Source: Crystallibacter permensis
GTDB lineage: Bacteria > Actinomycetota > Actinomycetes > Actinomycetales > Micrococcaceae
DNA length: 64,000 nt
NCBI RefSeq assembly: GCF_025960875.1
Contig: NZ_JAODLR010000017.1
Coordinates: forward strand, 1-64,000
Reading direction: 5' to 3'
Shown here: piece after piece, positions 1 to 7,949 of the stretch
How the letters are laid out: each line of letters starts with the position of its first letter
Numbering within the stretch: position 1 is the stretch's first letter
Translations under genes and position numbers: made by a program
The notes under the pieces: generated by a model
Database searches by the model: none
What the model saw: only the letters and a program-made list of their open reading frames with translations
What the model was told of the DNA's origin: nothing

Positions 1-2
1 TC

Positions 3-986
3 CTCGCGGCCCTGACGAAGGAGGCCGACCGGTTGAAGGCGCAGGGCGATGAACGTGGCCGGGGCCAGCTGATGGCCGATATCCTCGTCGAACGCGTCAC
101 CGGTCAGCCGGCCGAGAACCCCGCGAAAATTGAAGTCCAGCTGGTCATGACCGACCGCACCCTGTTCCAGGGCGATACCGAGCCGGCGCACCTGGCCGGG
201 TACGGCATCGTCCCCGCGCAATGGGCCCGCGACCTGCTCCGCACCGGCGACACCAACACCGACAACGCGAACGGCATCGAGACCGAGACCGGGACCGACA
301 GTGACAGTGTCGGCACGGACAGCATCGACGCCGGGAACGGCAGCACAGATCACCCCGCGGTCGGCAATCCGATAAAGGGCGCCGACGAAGGCAAGATCGT
401 CACCCGCGCAGCGGATGCCGCCAACGGGGACGGCGCTGCCGGTTCCGGCCCGCCAGACACAGGTGGAACCACCGGTACGGCGACCGGGCCGCCAAACTCG
501 GAGCGAAGAGCCTCCGGCGATAAAGAAGATGTGGAAGTCTGGGTGCGCCGGCTCTACACCGCGCCAGGCACCGGACAGCTGCTCGGCATGGATTCGCGGG
601 CACGGTTGATGCCGGCCGGAATGCAGCGCATGATCCAGGCTCGGGACCAGCTCTGCCGCACACCCTGGTGCGACGCACCGATCCGCCACCACGACCACGT
701 CGTGCCCTGGCGCGACGCCGGGGTGACCAGCGAACTCAACGGGCAAGGGCTATGTGAAGCTTGTAACCTGGCGAAGGAAACTGAAGGCTGGCACGCCCAA
801 AGGATCCCCGGACCGCGGCACACCGTCGAAACGACCACCCCGACCGGACACACCTACCAATCCACCGCACCAGCGCTACCCGGCACCCCACCGGCGACGG
901 AGCAGGCGGACGAGACACTGGAGCCGTTCTCAGTCTTCGAGCAGGCCCTGGGCCGCATCGACTTCATCTACCGGCGCGCAGCCTGA
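3..986 (+). CDS. DUF222/HNH endonuclease-like protein (5' end cut by window)
   Basis: C-terminal part of a DUF222 protein with an HNH nuclease fold, a family present in many copies in actinobacterial genomes and often tied to mobile DNA. The frame is open from the left edge, and the residues before the first possible start (ending ...[20 protein letters not shown]) match the usual DUF222 core, so the true start lies outside. After DUF222 comes an Asp/Thr/Gly-rich low-complexity stretch of about 100 residues, then the HNH core: CRTPWCD, a DHVVPW histidine pair, and LCEACNLAK, giving two Cys-x-x-Cys-type zinc knuckles around the catalytic His. The gene converges on the MFS gene to its right with a shared hairpin between them. 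Activity of DUF222-HNH proteins is mostly untested; target unknown. Confidence 0.85.
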   Translation, partial: LAALTKEADRLKAQGDERGRGQLMADILVERVTGQPAENPAKIEVQLVMTDRTLFQGDTEPAHLAGYGIVPAQWARDLLRTGDTNTDNANGIETETGTDSDSVGTDSIDAGNGSTDHPAVGNPIKGADEGKIVTRAADAANGDGAAGSGPPDTGGTTGTATGPPNSERRASGDKEDVEVWVRRLYTAPGTGQLLGMDSRARLMPAGMQRMIQARDQLCRTPWCDAPIRHHDHVVPWRDAGVTSELNGQGLCEACNLAKETEGWHAQRIPGPRHTVETTTPTGHTYQSTAPALPGTPPATEQADETLEPFSVFEQALGRIDFIYRRAA

Positions 987-1029
987 GCCAGTTCCGTTCA
1001 GGTTTCCCGGGTCAGAGCCGGTAAGCGAC

Positions 1030-1063
1030 AAGCGGGACCCCGGGCAAAACCGGAGCCCCGCTT
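1030..1063. terminator. Bidirectional terminator hairpin
   Basis: AAGCGGG at the left and CCCGCTT at the right pair around a GCAAAA loop, with two internal mismatches. It lies between the convergent DUF222-HNH and MFS genes and is followed by T residues on the + strand, so it can serve both. Confidence 0.6.
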
Positions 1064-1089
1064 TGAGATGGTGCCGGAACATTACCTGA

Positions 1090-2544
1090 CTAGGCTTGGT
1101 AGCTCGCCCGGCGGGCCTCGGCATCCTCGCGGTTCTGCTCAACATAAATAGGCTTCGGGGCGCCCAAGGACTCCGGAACGCCAGGCAGTTCCTCGCCACG
1201 CAAAGTAGCCTGCGAAGTCTCGCGCATGCACAGGATGCTAATAAAGCCGATGAGTCCCGCGATAGCCATGTACCAGCCCGGCACCAACTGATTGCCGGTG
1301 GTCTCGATCAACTGGTTGGCCACGGTCTGCGACGGCCCCGCGAAGAACGCAGTGGAGAAGTTGTAGCCGATGGCGAAGCCGCTGTACCGCACATAGGTCG
1401 GAAACAGTGCCGGCAGGGTCGAGGAGACGGACGAAACCAGAATCACCAACAGGATGCCAAGCACCGCCAGGCCGACGAACTGCAGGAGCAGGCTGGGCGT
1501 GCCCAGCAGCATGATCGACGGGACGGACAGCAGCATATAGCCCACTGCCGCCACGAGCAGCAGCGGCTTTCGGCCAATGCGGTCGGACAGCGCTCCCATG
1601 GGCGGGATAGCCACGAGCATCAGCGCCATGATCGCCACGAGCATCCAGTTGCCTTGCGCCGTGCTGTGTCCAAGCTGGCCGCTGAGATACGTGGGCATGT
1701 AGCCAAGGATCAGGTAGAACGCCACGTTCAGCAGGACAACGAAACCGGCCAGGACCAGGATCTGGCGCCAGTTGTTGACCAGCACATGCCGAAGCGGCGA
1801 GCGGGTGGTTTCGGCGTGCTGGGATGCCTCGGTGAAGACAGGGGCCTCACCCAGCCGCGTCCGAATCCACAGTGCAGTCAGGCCGAGCGGAATGGTGAGC
1901 AGGAACGGCAGGCGCCACCAGCCGTCCTCCATACCTTGGTCGCCGACCAATGTGATCAAGGTGGTGCAGACAACGGCGGCGAGCATGAAGCCCACAGTGG
2001 TGCCGAACTCCAGGAAGGAGCCCAGGAACCCGCGGCGGCGGTCCGGCGCGGACTCGGCCATGTAGACGGCAGCGCCGCCGTACTCGCCACCCGCGGAAAA
2101 GCCCTGCACCAGGCGGCACACGAGCAGCAGGATCGGGGCGAGGACGCCCACCGTGCTCAAGGTCGGCAGCAGACCGATGGCGCCGGTGGCCAGTGTCATC
2201 ATCAGCACCGTCAGGACCATGACCTTCTGCCGGCCCACCTTGTCGCCCAGCGGGCCAAGGATGATGCCGCCGAGCGGCCGGACGAGGAAGGACAGCGCCA
2301 AGGTGGCCAGCGTCAGCGTGACGCCCAGGCCGCCGTCGCCTGCTTCGGAACCGAAGAAGTTAACGGCCATGTAGATGGTGAGGTAGCCGTAGACGCCGTA
2401 GTCGAACCACTCCACGGCATTACCGAGGGCGGAACCGAGGATGGCACGATGGAGCGTTTTCTTGGCTTCCGGCGTCGTCGGCTCGGATCCTGGCGCGAGC
2501 TGCTGCTCCGGATAATCATTTCGTATTGGCTCGGAACGGGTCAC
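1090..2544 (-). CDS. MFS transporter, MHS (metabolite:H+ symporter) family
   Basis: Predicted twelve-helix inner-membrane proton symporter of the ProP/ShiA-like MHS family, about 484 residues. The first helix carries the family signature GNAVEWFDYGVYGYL, followed by the loop PLGGIILGPLGDKVGRQ and its second-half repeat GALSDRIGRKPLL. The start chosen is GTG at 2544: it overlaps the TGA of the upstream peptidase gene by four bases (GTGA) and has AGAAGGAG about seven bases before it; a longer open frame exists but would run deep into that gene. Last gene of the M24 - aminotransferase - M20 - MHS operon, so it probably imports the compound those enzymes break down. MHS substrates include betaine, proline, ectoine and dicarboxylates; the exact one cannot be read from sequence. 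Confidence 0.9.
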   Translation of the reverse strand: MTRSEPIRNDYPEQQLAPGSEPTTPEAKKTLHRAILGSALGNAVEWFDYGVYGYLTIYMAVNFFGSEAGDGGLGVTLTLATLALSFLVRPLGGIILGPLGDKVGRQKVMVLTVLMMTLATGAIGLLPTLSTVGVLAPILLLVCRLVQGFSAGGEYGGAAVYMAESAPDRRRGFLGSFLEFGTTVGFMLAAVVCTTLITLVGDQGMEDGWWRLPFLLTIPLGLTALWIRTRLGEAPVFTEASQHAETTRSPLRHVLVNNWRQILVLAGFVVLLNVAFYLILGYMPTYLSGQLGHSTAQGNWMLVAIMALMLVAIPPMGALSDRIGRKPLLLVAAVGYMLLSVPSIMLLGTPSLLLQFVGLAVLGILLVILVSSVSSTLPALFPTYVRYSGFAIGYNFSTAFFAGPSQTVANQLIETTGNQLVPGWYMAIAGLIGFISILCMRETSQATLRGEELPGVPESLGAPKPIYVEQNREDAEARRASYQA

Positions 2545-3830
2545 GGGCGTTCTCCTTCTAGGAGCGATTTTTTCGAATCCGGCATGTCGTCGACCGTATG
2601 CCTCAGGGAGCGCAGGCACAATAATGCGAAAGTACGTGCGGCTGTGGTAAGTTCCGCCAGCCCTACGGACTCATCAATCTGGTGCGCCTGGTCGTTGAGA
2701 CCGCCCGGCCCCAGCACGATTGCCGGGATGCCGTAGTCCCTGACGATGAAGCCGCCGTCGCAGGCCGCAGTCCAGCCGCTGATGCGCGTTTCTCCGCCAG
2801 CGGCCAGTACGCTGTTCACTGCGGCGGAGACCAGCGGATGGTCCTGCGGGGTCCGGAAACCGGGCATCTGCATGGTGAGTTCGGCGTCGACGCTGATGCC
2901 GTCCGTATCGATGCCGGCTTCACGAATCCGGTGCAGCAAGCGGGCCAGAATGTCCTCGGGATCATCGTCGGGCATCAGCCTGCGGTCCACGGATATATGG
3001 CAGGACGGTGCCACCATCGAGGTGCCTTCGCCGCCGTCGATGCGCCCGACATTCCAGGTGCCGCTGCCCAGCAGCGGGTCCTGGTCCTGCTGGAGCGCGT
3101 CGTGGTCGGCCCGGATCAGTTCGCAGATCCGGGCGGCGGCGCTGATGGCGTTGCGCCCATCGGCCGGGCGGCCCGAATGCGCCGGCTTGCCGGTGATCTC
3201 CAGTTCAATGTAGCTGTCGCCGCGGCAGGCGATGACGGTTTCCATATCGGTGGGTTCAGCCACCACACATCCGAGGTAGCTGTGCGGCAGTCCGCGCGCC
3301 GTCAGGGCGCGGATGCCCAGGCCGAGATCCTCCTCGTCCACCGTGCAGACCAAGGTGACAGGGCCCGAAAGTACGACGCCGGAGCGCTTCAATGCGGCCA
3401 TCGCACCGACAACTGCTGCCAGTCCGCCCTTCATATCCGTGGAGCCGCGACCGTACAACCGGCCGTTTTCGGCTACCGCTTCGAACGGCGGCCGGGACCA
3501 GCCGGGCCCAGCCGGGACGACGTCCGAGTGGCCCAGGAACATCAGGCCTGGCCCGAGCGCCGATTTCCTGTCCGGCGGGAGCAGCGTCACGAGAATGTTC
3601 GGACGATCCGGAGCCACCGGCTGGATGTCCACGTCGAAGCCAAGGCGCGTGGCCTCGGCTTCGAGCACGGCCACCGTGGCGAGCTCGGTGCCGCCGGGGT
3701 TCTCGCCGCCGGCGTTCACCAGCTTTTCCGCCATGGCGATGATCTCATCCAGCCGGATATGGTCGAGGACTTCCTGTTCGTCCCGGGTGGGCGCCAGGGC
3801 GAACGCGTTGACGCCGAGAGCGGCCGGCAT
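2541..3830 (-). CDS. M20 family amidohydrolase (ArgE/DapE-like deacylase)
   Basis: Predicted cytoplasmic zinc-dependent amidase of the ArgE/DapE/CPG2 group, 429 residues (usual 380-430). Visible metal and catalytic positions are GHSDVV (His101, Asp103), YGRGSTDMKGG (bridging Asp132), the DEE pair near 166-168 (catalytic Glu) and AEPTD (Glu192). The dimerisation lid begins at about residue 200 with the usual GKPAHSG motif. The ATG abuts the TAG of the upstream aminotransferase gene with no gap, and its own TGA overlaps the GTG of the transporter, so the three are tightly coupled. Family members remove acyl groups from N-acyl amino acids. In this operon it could deacylate the product of the M24 hydrolase, the step done by the unrelated DoeB/EutE in known ectoine degraders; that role is inferred. 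Confidence 0.88.
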   Translation of the reverse strand: MPAALGVNAFALAPTRDEQEVLDHIRLDEIIAMAEKLVNAGGENPGGTELATVAVLEAEATRLGFDVDIQPVAPDRPNILVTLLPPDRKSALGPGLMFLGHSDVVPAGPGWSRPPFEAVAENGRLYGRGSTDMKGGLAAVVGAMAALKRSGVVLSGPVTLVCTVDEEDLGLGIRALTARGLPHSYLGCVVAEPTDMETVIACRGDSYIELEITGKPAHSGRPADGRNAISAAARICELIRADHDALQQDQDPLLGSGTWNVGRIDGGEGTSMVAPSCHISVDRRLMPDDDPEDILARLLHRIREAGIDTDGISVDAELTMQMPGFRTPQDHPLVSAAVNSVLAAGGETRISGWTAACDGGFIVRDYGIPAIVLGPGGLNDQAHQIDESVGLAELTTAARTFALLCLRSLRHTVDDMPDSKKSLLEGERP

Positions 3831-5075
3831 CTACCGCGCCCCGGAGGATGCAGCCGTACCGAAGGACAACTCCGACCTCGCCTTGTCCAGAGCGTTGGTG
3901 AGGCGTTCGACGCCAACCTCGATCCGCTCCGGCGAGCAGGAGGCGAAGCAGACCCTGAAGGCGTCCGTGAACCGTCCGGTGGGGGACAGGGCCGGGCCCG
4001 GGATGAATGCCACGCCTTCCGCCAGCGCGATGTCGAACAGCCGTTGCGTATTGATCTTCGCGTCCTCGCCCTGAAGCGTGACCCAGAGGAAGAAGCCGCC
4101 GTCGGGATTAGTGGTACGCACACGGTCACCCAAGTGGCGTTCGATGCTGGCGAGCATCGCGTCGCGGCGGCTCTGGTACTCCGTGCGCAGCCAGTTCAGG
4201 TGGTCGTCGAGTCCGCCGCGCAGGATGAATTCGGCAACCAGATGCTGGGCCGGAACGTTGGTGCAGGTGTCCATGGCCTGCTTGGCGTTGATGACCAGGC
4301 GCTGGAGTTCGGGGTCCGTTTCCACCCAGCCCACGCGCAGGCCGGGAGCCAGGATCTTGGAGAAGGTCCGGACCGAGAAGATCAGCGGGTCGTTCGGGCT
4401 GAGCTGGTTGAACGTGGGCAGGTCTTCGCCCTCGAAGCGCAGGAGCCCGTAAGGGTCGTCGTCGATGATGACCGCGTTCCAGCGGTGAGCCAGTTCCAGC
4501 AGCCGCTTGCGGCGGGGCAGCGAGAGCGTGGTGCCGGAGGGGTTCTGGAAGTTCGGAATGGTGTAGATGGCCTTCGGGGTGCGCCCCGAGGCGGCCACCA
4601 GGGCTTCCAGCTCCTCGACGATCATGCCGTCGTCGTCAACGGGTACTTCCAGCAGCTCGGCGCCGTAGCTCATGGCGGTGGCCGAACCGTTGGTGTAGGT
4701 GGGGCTTTCCACCACCACCAGGTCGCCCGGGTCCACGAAGATCTTGCAGGCCAGGTCCAGGCCCTGCATCCCGCCCGAGGTGATGGTGATGCGTTCGCGC
4801 GCGGTGGGGTCCGCCGTCGTTGCTAGATAATCGGTGAGCGTGTCAAGCAGGTGCGGTTCGCCCTCGGTTGCGCCGTAGGTGTAGGAGGACGCGTCGTAGA
4901 CAGCCGCGGGAACGTTGTTGAACAGCTCCACCGGGACGGCTTCTTCCGCGGGCGCACCCATGGCGAACCGCACGATGTCGTGCGTCTGCTTGGCCAGCAG
5001 CGAGGTGCTGGAGTCGATGACCGAACCCACGAGGTGGTCGGCCCGTTCGGCGAGGGGGAGGTCTCGGATTGACAT
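3831..5075 (-). CDS. PLP-dependent aminotransferase, class I/II
   Basis: Fold-type I aminotransferase resembling the catalytic half of MocR proteins and LysN/2-aminoadipate transaminases, without the HTH domain; about 414 residues from the ATG at 5075. Visible PLP features are the ITSGGMQGLD loop, NFQNPSG (Asn/Pro), IDDDPYG (Asp207 to the pyridine N, Tyr209) and SKILAPGLRVGW with Schiff-base Lys240. An alternative start upstream would overlap the M24 gene by over 100 bases; the chosen ATG lies 11 bases after that gene's TAG, with a weak GGAAAC. Second gene of the operon. It would transaminate an alpha-amino acid freed by the hydrolases; substrate not readable. Confidence 0.87.
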   Translation of the reverse strand: MSIRDLPLAERADHLVGSVIDSSTSLLAKQTHDIVRFAMGAPAEEAVPVELFNNVPAAVYDASSYTYGATEGEPHLLDTLTDYLATTADPTARERITITSGGMQGLDLACKIFVDPGDLVVVESPTYTNGSATAMSYGAELLEVPVDDDGMIVEELEALVAASGRTPKAIYTIPNFQNPSGTTLSLPRRKRLLELAHRWNAVIIDDDPYGLLRFEGEDLPTFNQLSPNDPLIFSVRTFSKILAPGLRVGWVETDPELQRLVINAKQAMDTCTNVPAQHLVAEFILRGGLDDHLNWLRTEYQSRRDAMLASIERHLGDRVRTTNPDGGFFLWVTLQGEDAKINTQRLFDIALAEGVAFIPGPALSPTGRFTDAFRVCFASCSPERIEVGVERLTNALDKARSELSFGTAASSGAR

Positions 5076-5086
5076 AAGGGTGTTTC

Positions 5087-6292
5087 CTAGCTGTTGATGG
5101 GGAGGAGTCCGCGCTTGTAGGTGGTGAACGTCTCCACCCCGGTAGCGGTCACGCGGATGGATTCGGAGAGGCCGTAGCCGTAGTTGTCCATCCACATGCC
5201 GCAGATCAGGTGGAAGGTCATGTTTTCGGCGAGGATGGATTCTTCTTCGCTGCGGATGCTGATGGTCCGCTCTCCCCAGTCCGGCGGGAAACCGACGCCG
5301 ATCGAGTAGCCCAGCCGCGAGTCCTTCTCATAGCCGTACTCGAAGATGGTGCGGTTCCAGACGGCAGCGACCTCGCGCACGGGAACGTCGGCGCGGATGA
5401 CATCGAGCATGGCGTTCAGGCCCTCACCGGTGGCATCGGCAAGCCTGCTGAGTTCGGCGGAGGGCTCGCCCAGCGAGAAGGTGCGGTTCAGCGGCACGTG
5501 GTAGCGCTGGTAGGCTCCTGCGAGTTCGACGACGACGGGCTCGCCCTCCTCCAGCCGGTCCTCGCTCCAGGTCAGGTGCGGGGTGTCGGCCGACTCGCCG
5601 GTGGGCAGCAGCGGCACGATCGCCGTGTAGTCGCCGCCGAATTCCTCGGTGCCGCGGATCTGCGCCTCGGTGATGGCCGCGGCGATATCGCACTTGCGGG
5701 CGCCTGGCCTGATGGCCTCTTCGGCGGCGGCCATGGCGCTGTTGGTGATCACGGCGGCCTTGTGCATCAGCTGGATTTCCGCGGGGGATTTGATGGACCG
5801 CACCCAGTTGACCAGTTCAAAGGAGTCCACCAGCGTCCACTCGGGAATGGCGTTGACCAGCGCGCGGTAGGCCTTCGGCGCGAAGAAGTGCGAGTCCATT
5901 TCGAGCCCCACGCAGCCCTTGGCCGCCGGGGCAATCAGGTGGCGCTCGCGCAGGGCGAAGGCTACCCAATCGAAGGGGTGGATGTGCGGGCGGTGCACGT
6001 AGCTCTCCGGGTAGCCGACGATGCTCTCCGGCGCCAGCCACGAGGTGCGGAAGGCTCCGCTGGCGTCCATCTGCCGGCTGAACAGGATCATGTCGCCCTC
6101 GGCGGGCACGAAGACCAGCTGCGGCGTGTAGAAAGACCAGGCGTTGTAGCCGGTCAGGTAGTAGATGTTCGCCGGATCAGTCACGAGCAGGGCGCTCAGG
6201 CCCTGCTCAGCCATGCGCAGCCGGACCGCTGCGAGGCGTGCCGCGTACTCTTCGGTGGTGAAGAGCATGCGGGCCGTGCCGTTTACGTTCAC
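5087..6292 (-). CDS. M24 (creatinase/aminopeptidase P-fold) hydrolase, ectoine-hydrolase-like
   Basis: About 401 residues with a creatinase N-terminal domain (YYLTGYNAWSFY near the start) and a pita-bread C-terminal domain. The overall pattern recalls the ectoine hydrolases DoeA/EutD, including GVGFPPDWGE and a Trp-rich segment before SESIRV. The M24 metal ligands appear lost: where metallopeptidases have Asp-x-Gly and a later Asp before TRT, this protein has VVVELAGAY and HVPLNRTF, as in the metal-independent creatinase and EutD enzymes. The start is GTG 6292 with AAGGAG seven bases upstream. First gene of a four-gene operon; an inverted-repeat operator lies 48 bases before the start. Likely opens a cyclic or amide substrate. 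A dipeptidase role is less likely given the missing ligands. Homology is read by eye. Confidence 0.8.
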   Translation of the reverse strand: MNVNGTARMLFTTEEYAARLAAVRLRMAEQGLSALLVTDPANIYYLTGYNAWSFYTPQLVFVPAEGDMILFSRQMDASGAFRTSWLAPESIVGYPESYVHRPHIHPFDWVAFALRERHLIAPAAKGCVGLEMDSHFFAPKAYRALVNAIPEWTLVDSFELVNWVRSIKSPAEIQLMHKAAVITNSAMAAAEEAIRPGARKCDIAAAITEAQIRGTEEFGGDYTAIVPLLPTGESADTPHLTWSEDRLEEGEPVVVELAGAYQRYHVPLNRTFSLGEPSAELSRLADATGEGLNAMLDVIRADVPVREVAAVWNRTIFEYGYEKDSRLGYSIGVGFPPDWGERTISIRSEEESILAENMTFHLICGMWMDNYGYGLSESIRVTATGVETFTTYKRGLLPINS

Positions 6293-6339
6293 TGAAGCTC
6301 CTTGCAAGCGTGGGTGGTCCACGTCACAGTAATTAGTAG

Positions 6340-6351
6340 ATTGTCAACAAT
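6340..6351. promoter_or_regulatory. Operator 1, ATTGTCAACAAT inverted repeat
   Basis: ATTGT and ACAAT arms around a CA centre, in the 142-base gap upstream of the M24 operon. The same 12 bases occur at 12419-12430. The - strand reading contains a perfect TTGACA, though no good -10 follows at the normal distance. The shape fits an FCD-type (FadR/VanR subfamily) GntR regulator; no such regulator gene is in the window. Confidence 0.65.
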
Positions 6352-6434
6352 ATACAAGGAGTTGCGGCCGGGTACAAGGGGTTTGGGCCCATTGGCCCCG
6401 GCCGGCTACTCCCCGAAGCGGAGCTGCGGGAAAA

Positions 6435-7949
6435 TCAGCTCTTCGGTACTGCCATGTACTTGTATTCGAGGAACTCCTCGATGCCCACGCGGCCGCCCTC
6501 GCGCCCCAGCCCGGAGGCCTTCACGCCGCCGAACGGGGCGGCCGGATTGGAGACAATGCCGGTGTTCAGCCCGACCATACCGACCTCCAGCGCGTCGCCC
6601 ATCCGGAAGCCGCGGTCCACGTCCTGCGTGAAGACGTAGCCCACCAGGCCCCAGGGGGTGTCGTTGGCCATCTGCGTGACCTCATCCTCGGTGTCGAAGG
6701 GGACCACGGGCGCCACCGGGCCGAAAATCTCCTGGCTCATCAGGTCCGAGGCCGGGCTGACGTCGGAGAGCACGGTGGGCGTGTAGAAGTAGCCGGGGCG
6801 CTCGGGCCGCGAGCCGCCACAGACCACCGTGGCGCCCTTATACACCGCGTCGTCCACCAGTTCCTGGACCTTAACCAGAGCTTTCTCTTCCACCAAGGGC
6901 CCGACGTCGGTGCCCGGCTCTGCGCCGTCACCCACCTCGAGTGCGCCAAGACGTGCGGCGAGGCGCCGCGCGAACTCGGCGGCGACGGAACGCTGGACGA
7001 ACATCCGGTTGGCCGCGGTGCAGGCCTCGCCCATGTTGCGCATCTTCGCCGCGACGGCGCCCTCGACCGCCCGGTCCAGGTCCGCGTCTTCGAAGACGAT
7101 GAACGGTGCGTTGCCGCCGAGCTCCATGGAGGAACGCATGACGTGTTCGGAGGCCTGCTGCAGCAGCTTCACGCCCACTTCGGTCGAACCGGTGAAGGAG
7201 ACCTTGCGGGCGATGCCGCTGGCCATCCAGGGAGTGACCACCGAGGAGGCCTTGGTGGTGCAGACAACGTTGACCACGCCCATGGGCAGCCCGGCCTCGA
7301 CCAGGATGTCCACCAGAGCCAGCGATGACAGCGGGGTCAGGTTGGCGGGCTTGAACACCATGGTGCAGCCGGCGGCAATGGCGGGACCGATCTTGCGGGT
7401 ACCCATGGCCAGCGGGAAGTTCCACGGCGTGACCAGCACACAGGGGCCAACCGGTTCCTTGGAGACCAGAATGCGGTTCTTGCCGTCGCCGGTAGTGGTG
7501 ACATCCCCGCCGATCCGCACGGCCTCCTCGGAGAACCAGCGGAAGAACTCCGCAGCGTAGGCTACTTCGCCCTTGGCCTCGGCGAGGGGCTTGCCCATTT
7601 CGGTGGTCATGATCAGGGCCAGTTCGTCCTGCCGGGCCATGATGAGGTCGTAGGCGCGGCGCAGGATCTCGCTGCGCTCGCGGGGCGCGGTCTTCGCCCA
7701 CTGCTTCTGTACGCGGCCGGCGGTCTCGATGGCCCGCTGCGCATCTTCCGGGCCACCGTCGGCGACGGTGGCGATGACTTCTTCGGTGGCGGGATTGACT
7801 ACGTTGAAGCGGGCGCCGGAGGCGGACTCGGTCCATTCGCCGTCGATAAATACGCCCGTGCTGACGCGGGAGATGGCGTCGAGCGCCTGCTGGGAGGTGC
7901 GCGCGTTGCCTGCGGTGCTGCCGCGGGACTGGGTGATGTCAGTGGTCAT
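6435..7949 (-). CDS. NAD(P)-dependent succinate-semialdehyde dehydrogenase family protein
   Basis: Aldehyde dehydrogenase, 504 residues, closest in style to GabD-type enzymes that oxidise semialdehydes to acids. Visible residues: TPWNFPLAMGTRK (Asn177), Lys200 in VFKPAN, the FTGSTEVG nucleotide loop, catalytic base Glu276 in MELGGNAP, and nucleophile Cys310 in GEACTAANR. The ATG overlaps the TGA of the FAD/Fe-S gene (ATGA) and has AAGGA upstream. Last gene of the operon that begins with the class III aminotransferase, so it should take the semialdehyde that enzyme makes: succinate semialdehyde from GABA, or aspartate semialdehyde from diaminobutyrate if the pathway is ectoine-like. The two cannot be told apart by eye. 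Confidence 0.9.
   Translation of the reverse strand: MTTDITQSRGSTAGNARTSQQALDAISRVSTGVFIDGEWTESASGARFNVVNPATEEVIATVADGGPEDAQRAIETAGRVQKQWAKTAPRERSEILRRAYDLIMARQDELALIMTTEMGKPLAEAKGEVAYAAEFFRWFSEEAVRIGGDVTTTGDGKNRILVSKEPVGPCVLVTPWNFPLAMGTRKIGPAIAAGCTMVFKPANLTPLSSLALVDILVEAGLPMGVVNVVCTTKASSVVTPWMASGIARKVSFTGSTEVGVKLLQQASEHVMRSSMELGGNAPFIVFEDADLDRAVEGAVAAKMRNMGEACTAANRMFVQRSVAAEFARRLAARLGALEVGDGAEPGTDVGPLVEEKALVKVQELVDDAVYKGATVVCGGSRPERPGYFYTPTVLSDVSPASDLMSQEIFGPVAPVVPFDTEDEVTQMANDTPWGLVGYVFTQDVDRGFRMGDALEVGMVGLNTGIVSNPAAPFGGVKASGLGREGGRVGIEEFLEYKYMAVPKS

Noticed and set aside
1096-2736. Long open frame on + opposite the MFS gene
   Set aside because: High-GC shadow: composition is His/Gln/Gly/Arg-rich with no family motif, while the - strand gives a clear MHS transporter.
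2682-4826. 714-codon open frame on +
   Set aside because: Runs across two well-supported - strand enzymes (M20 and aminotransferase); no recognisable domain.
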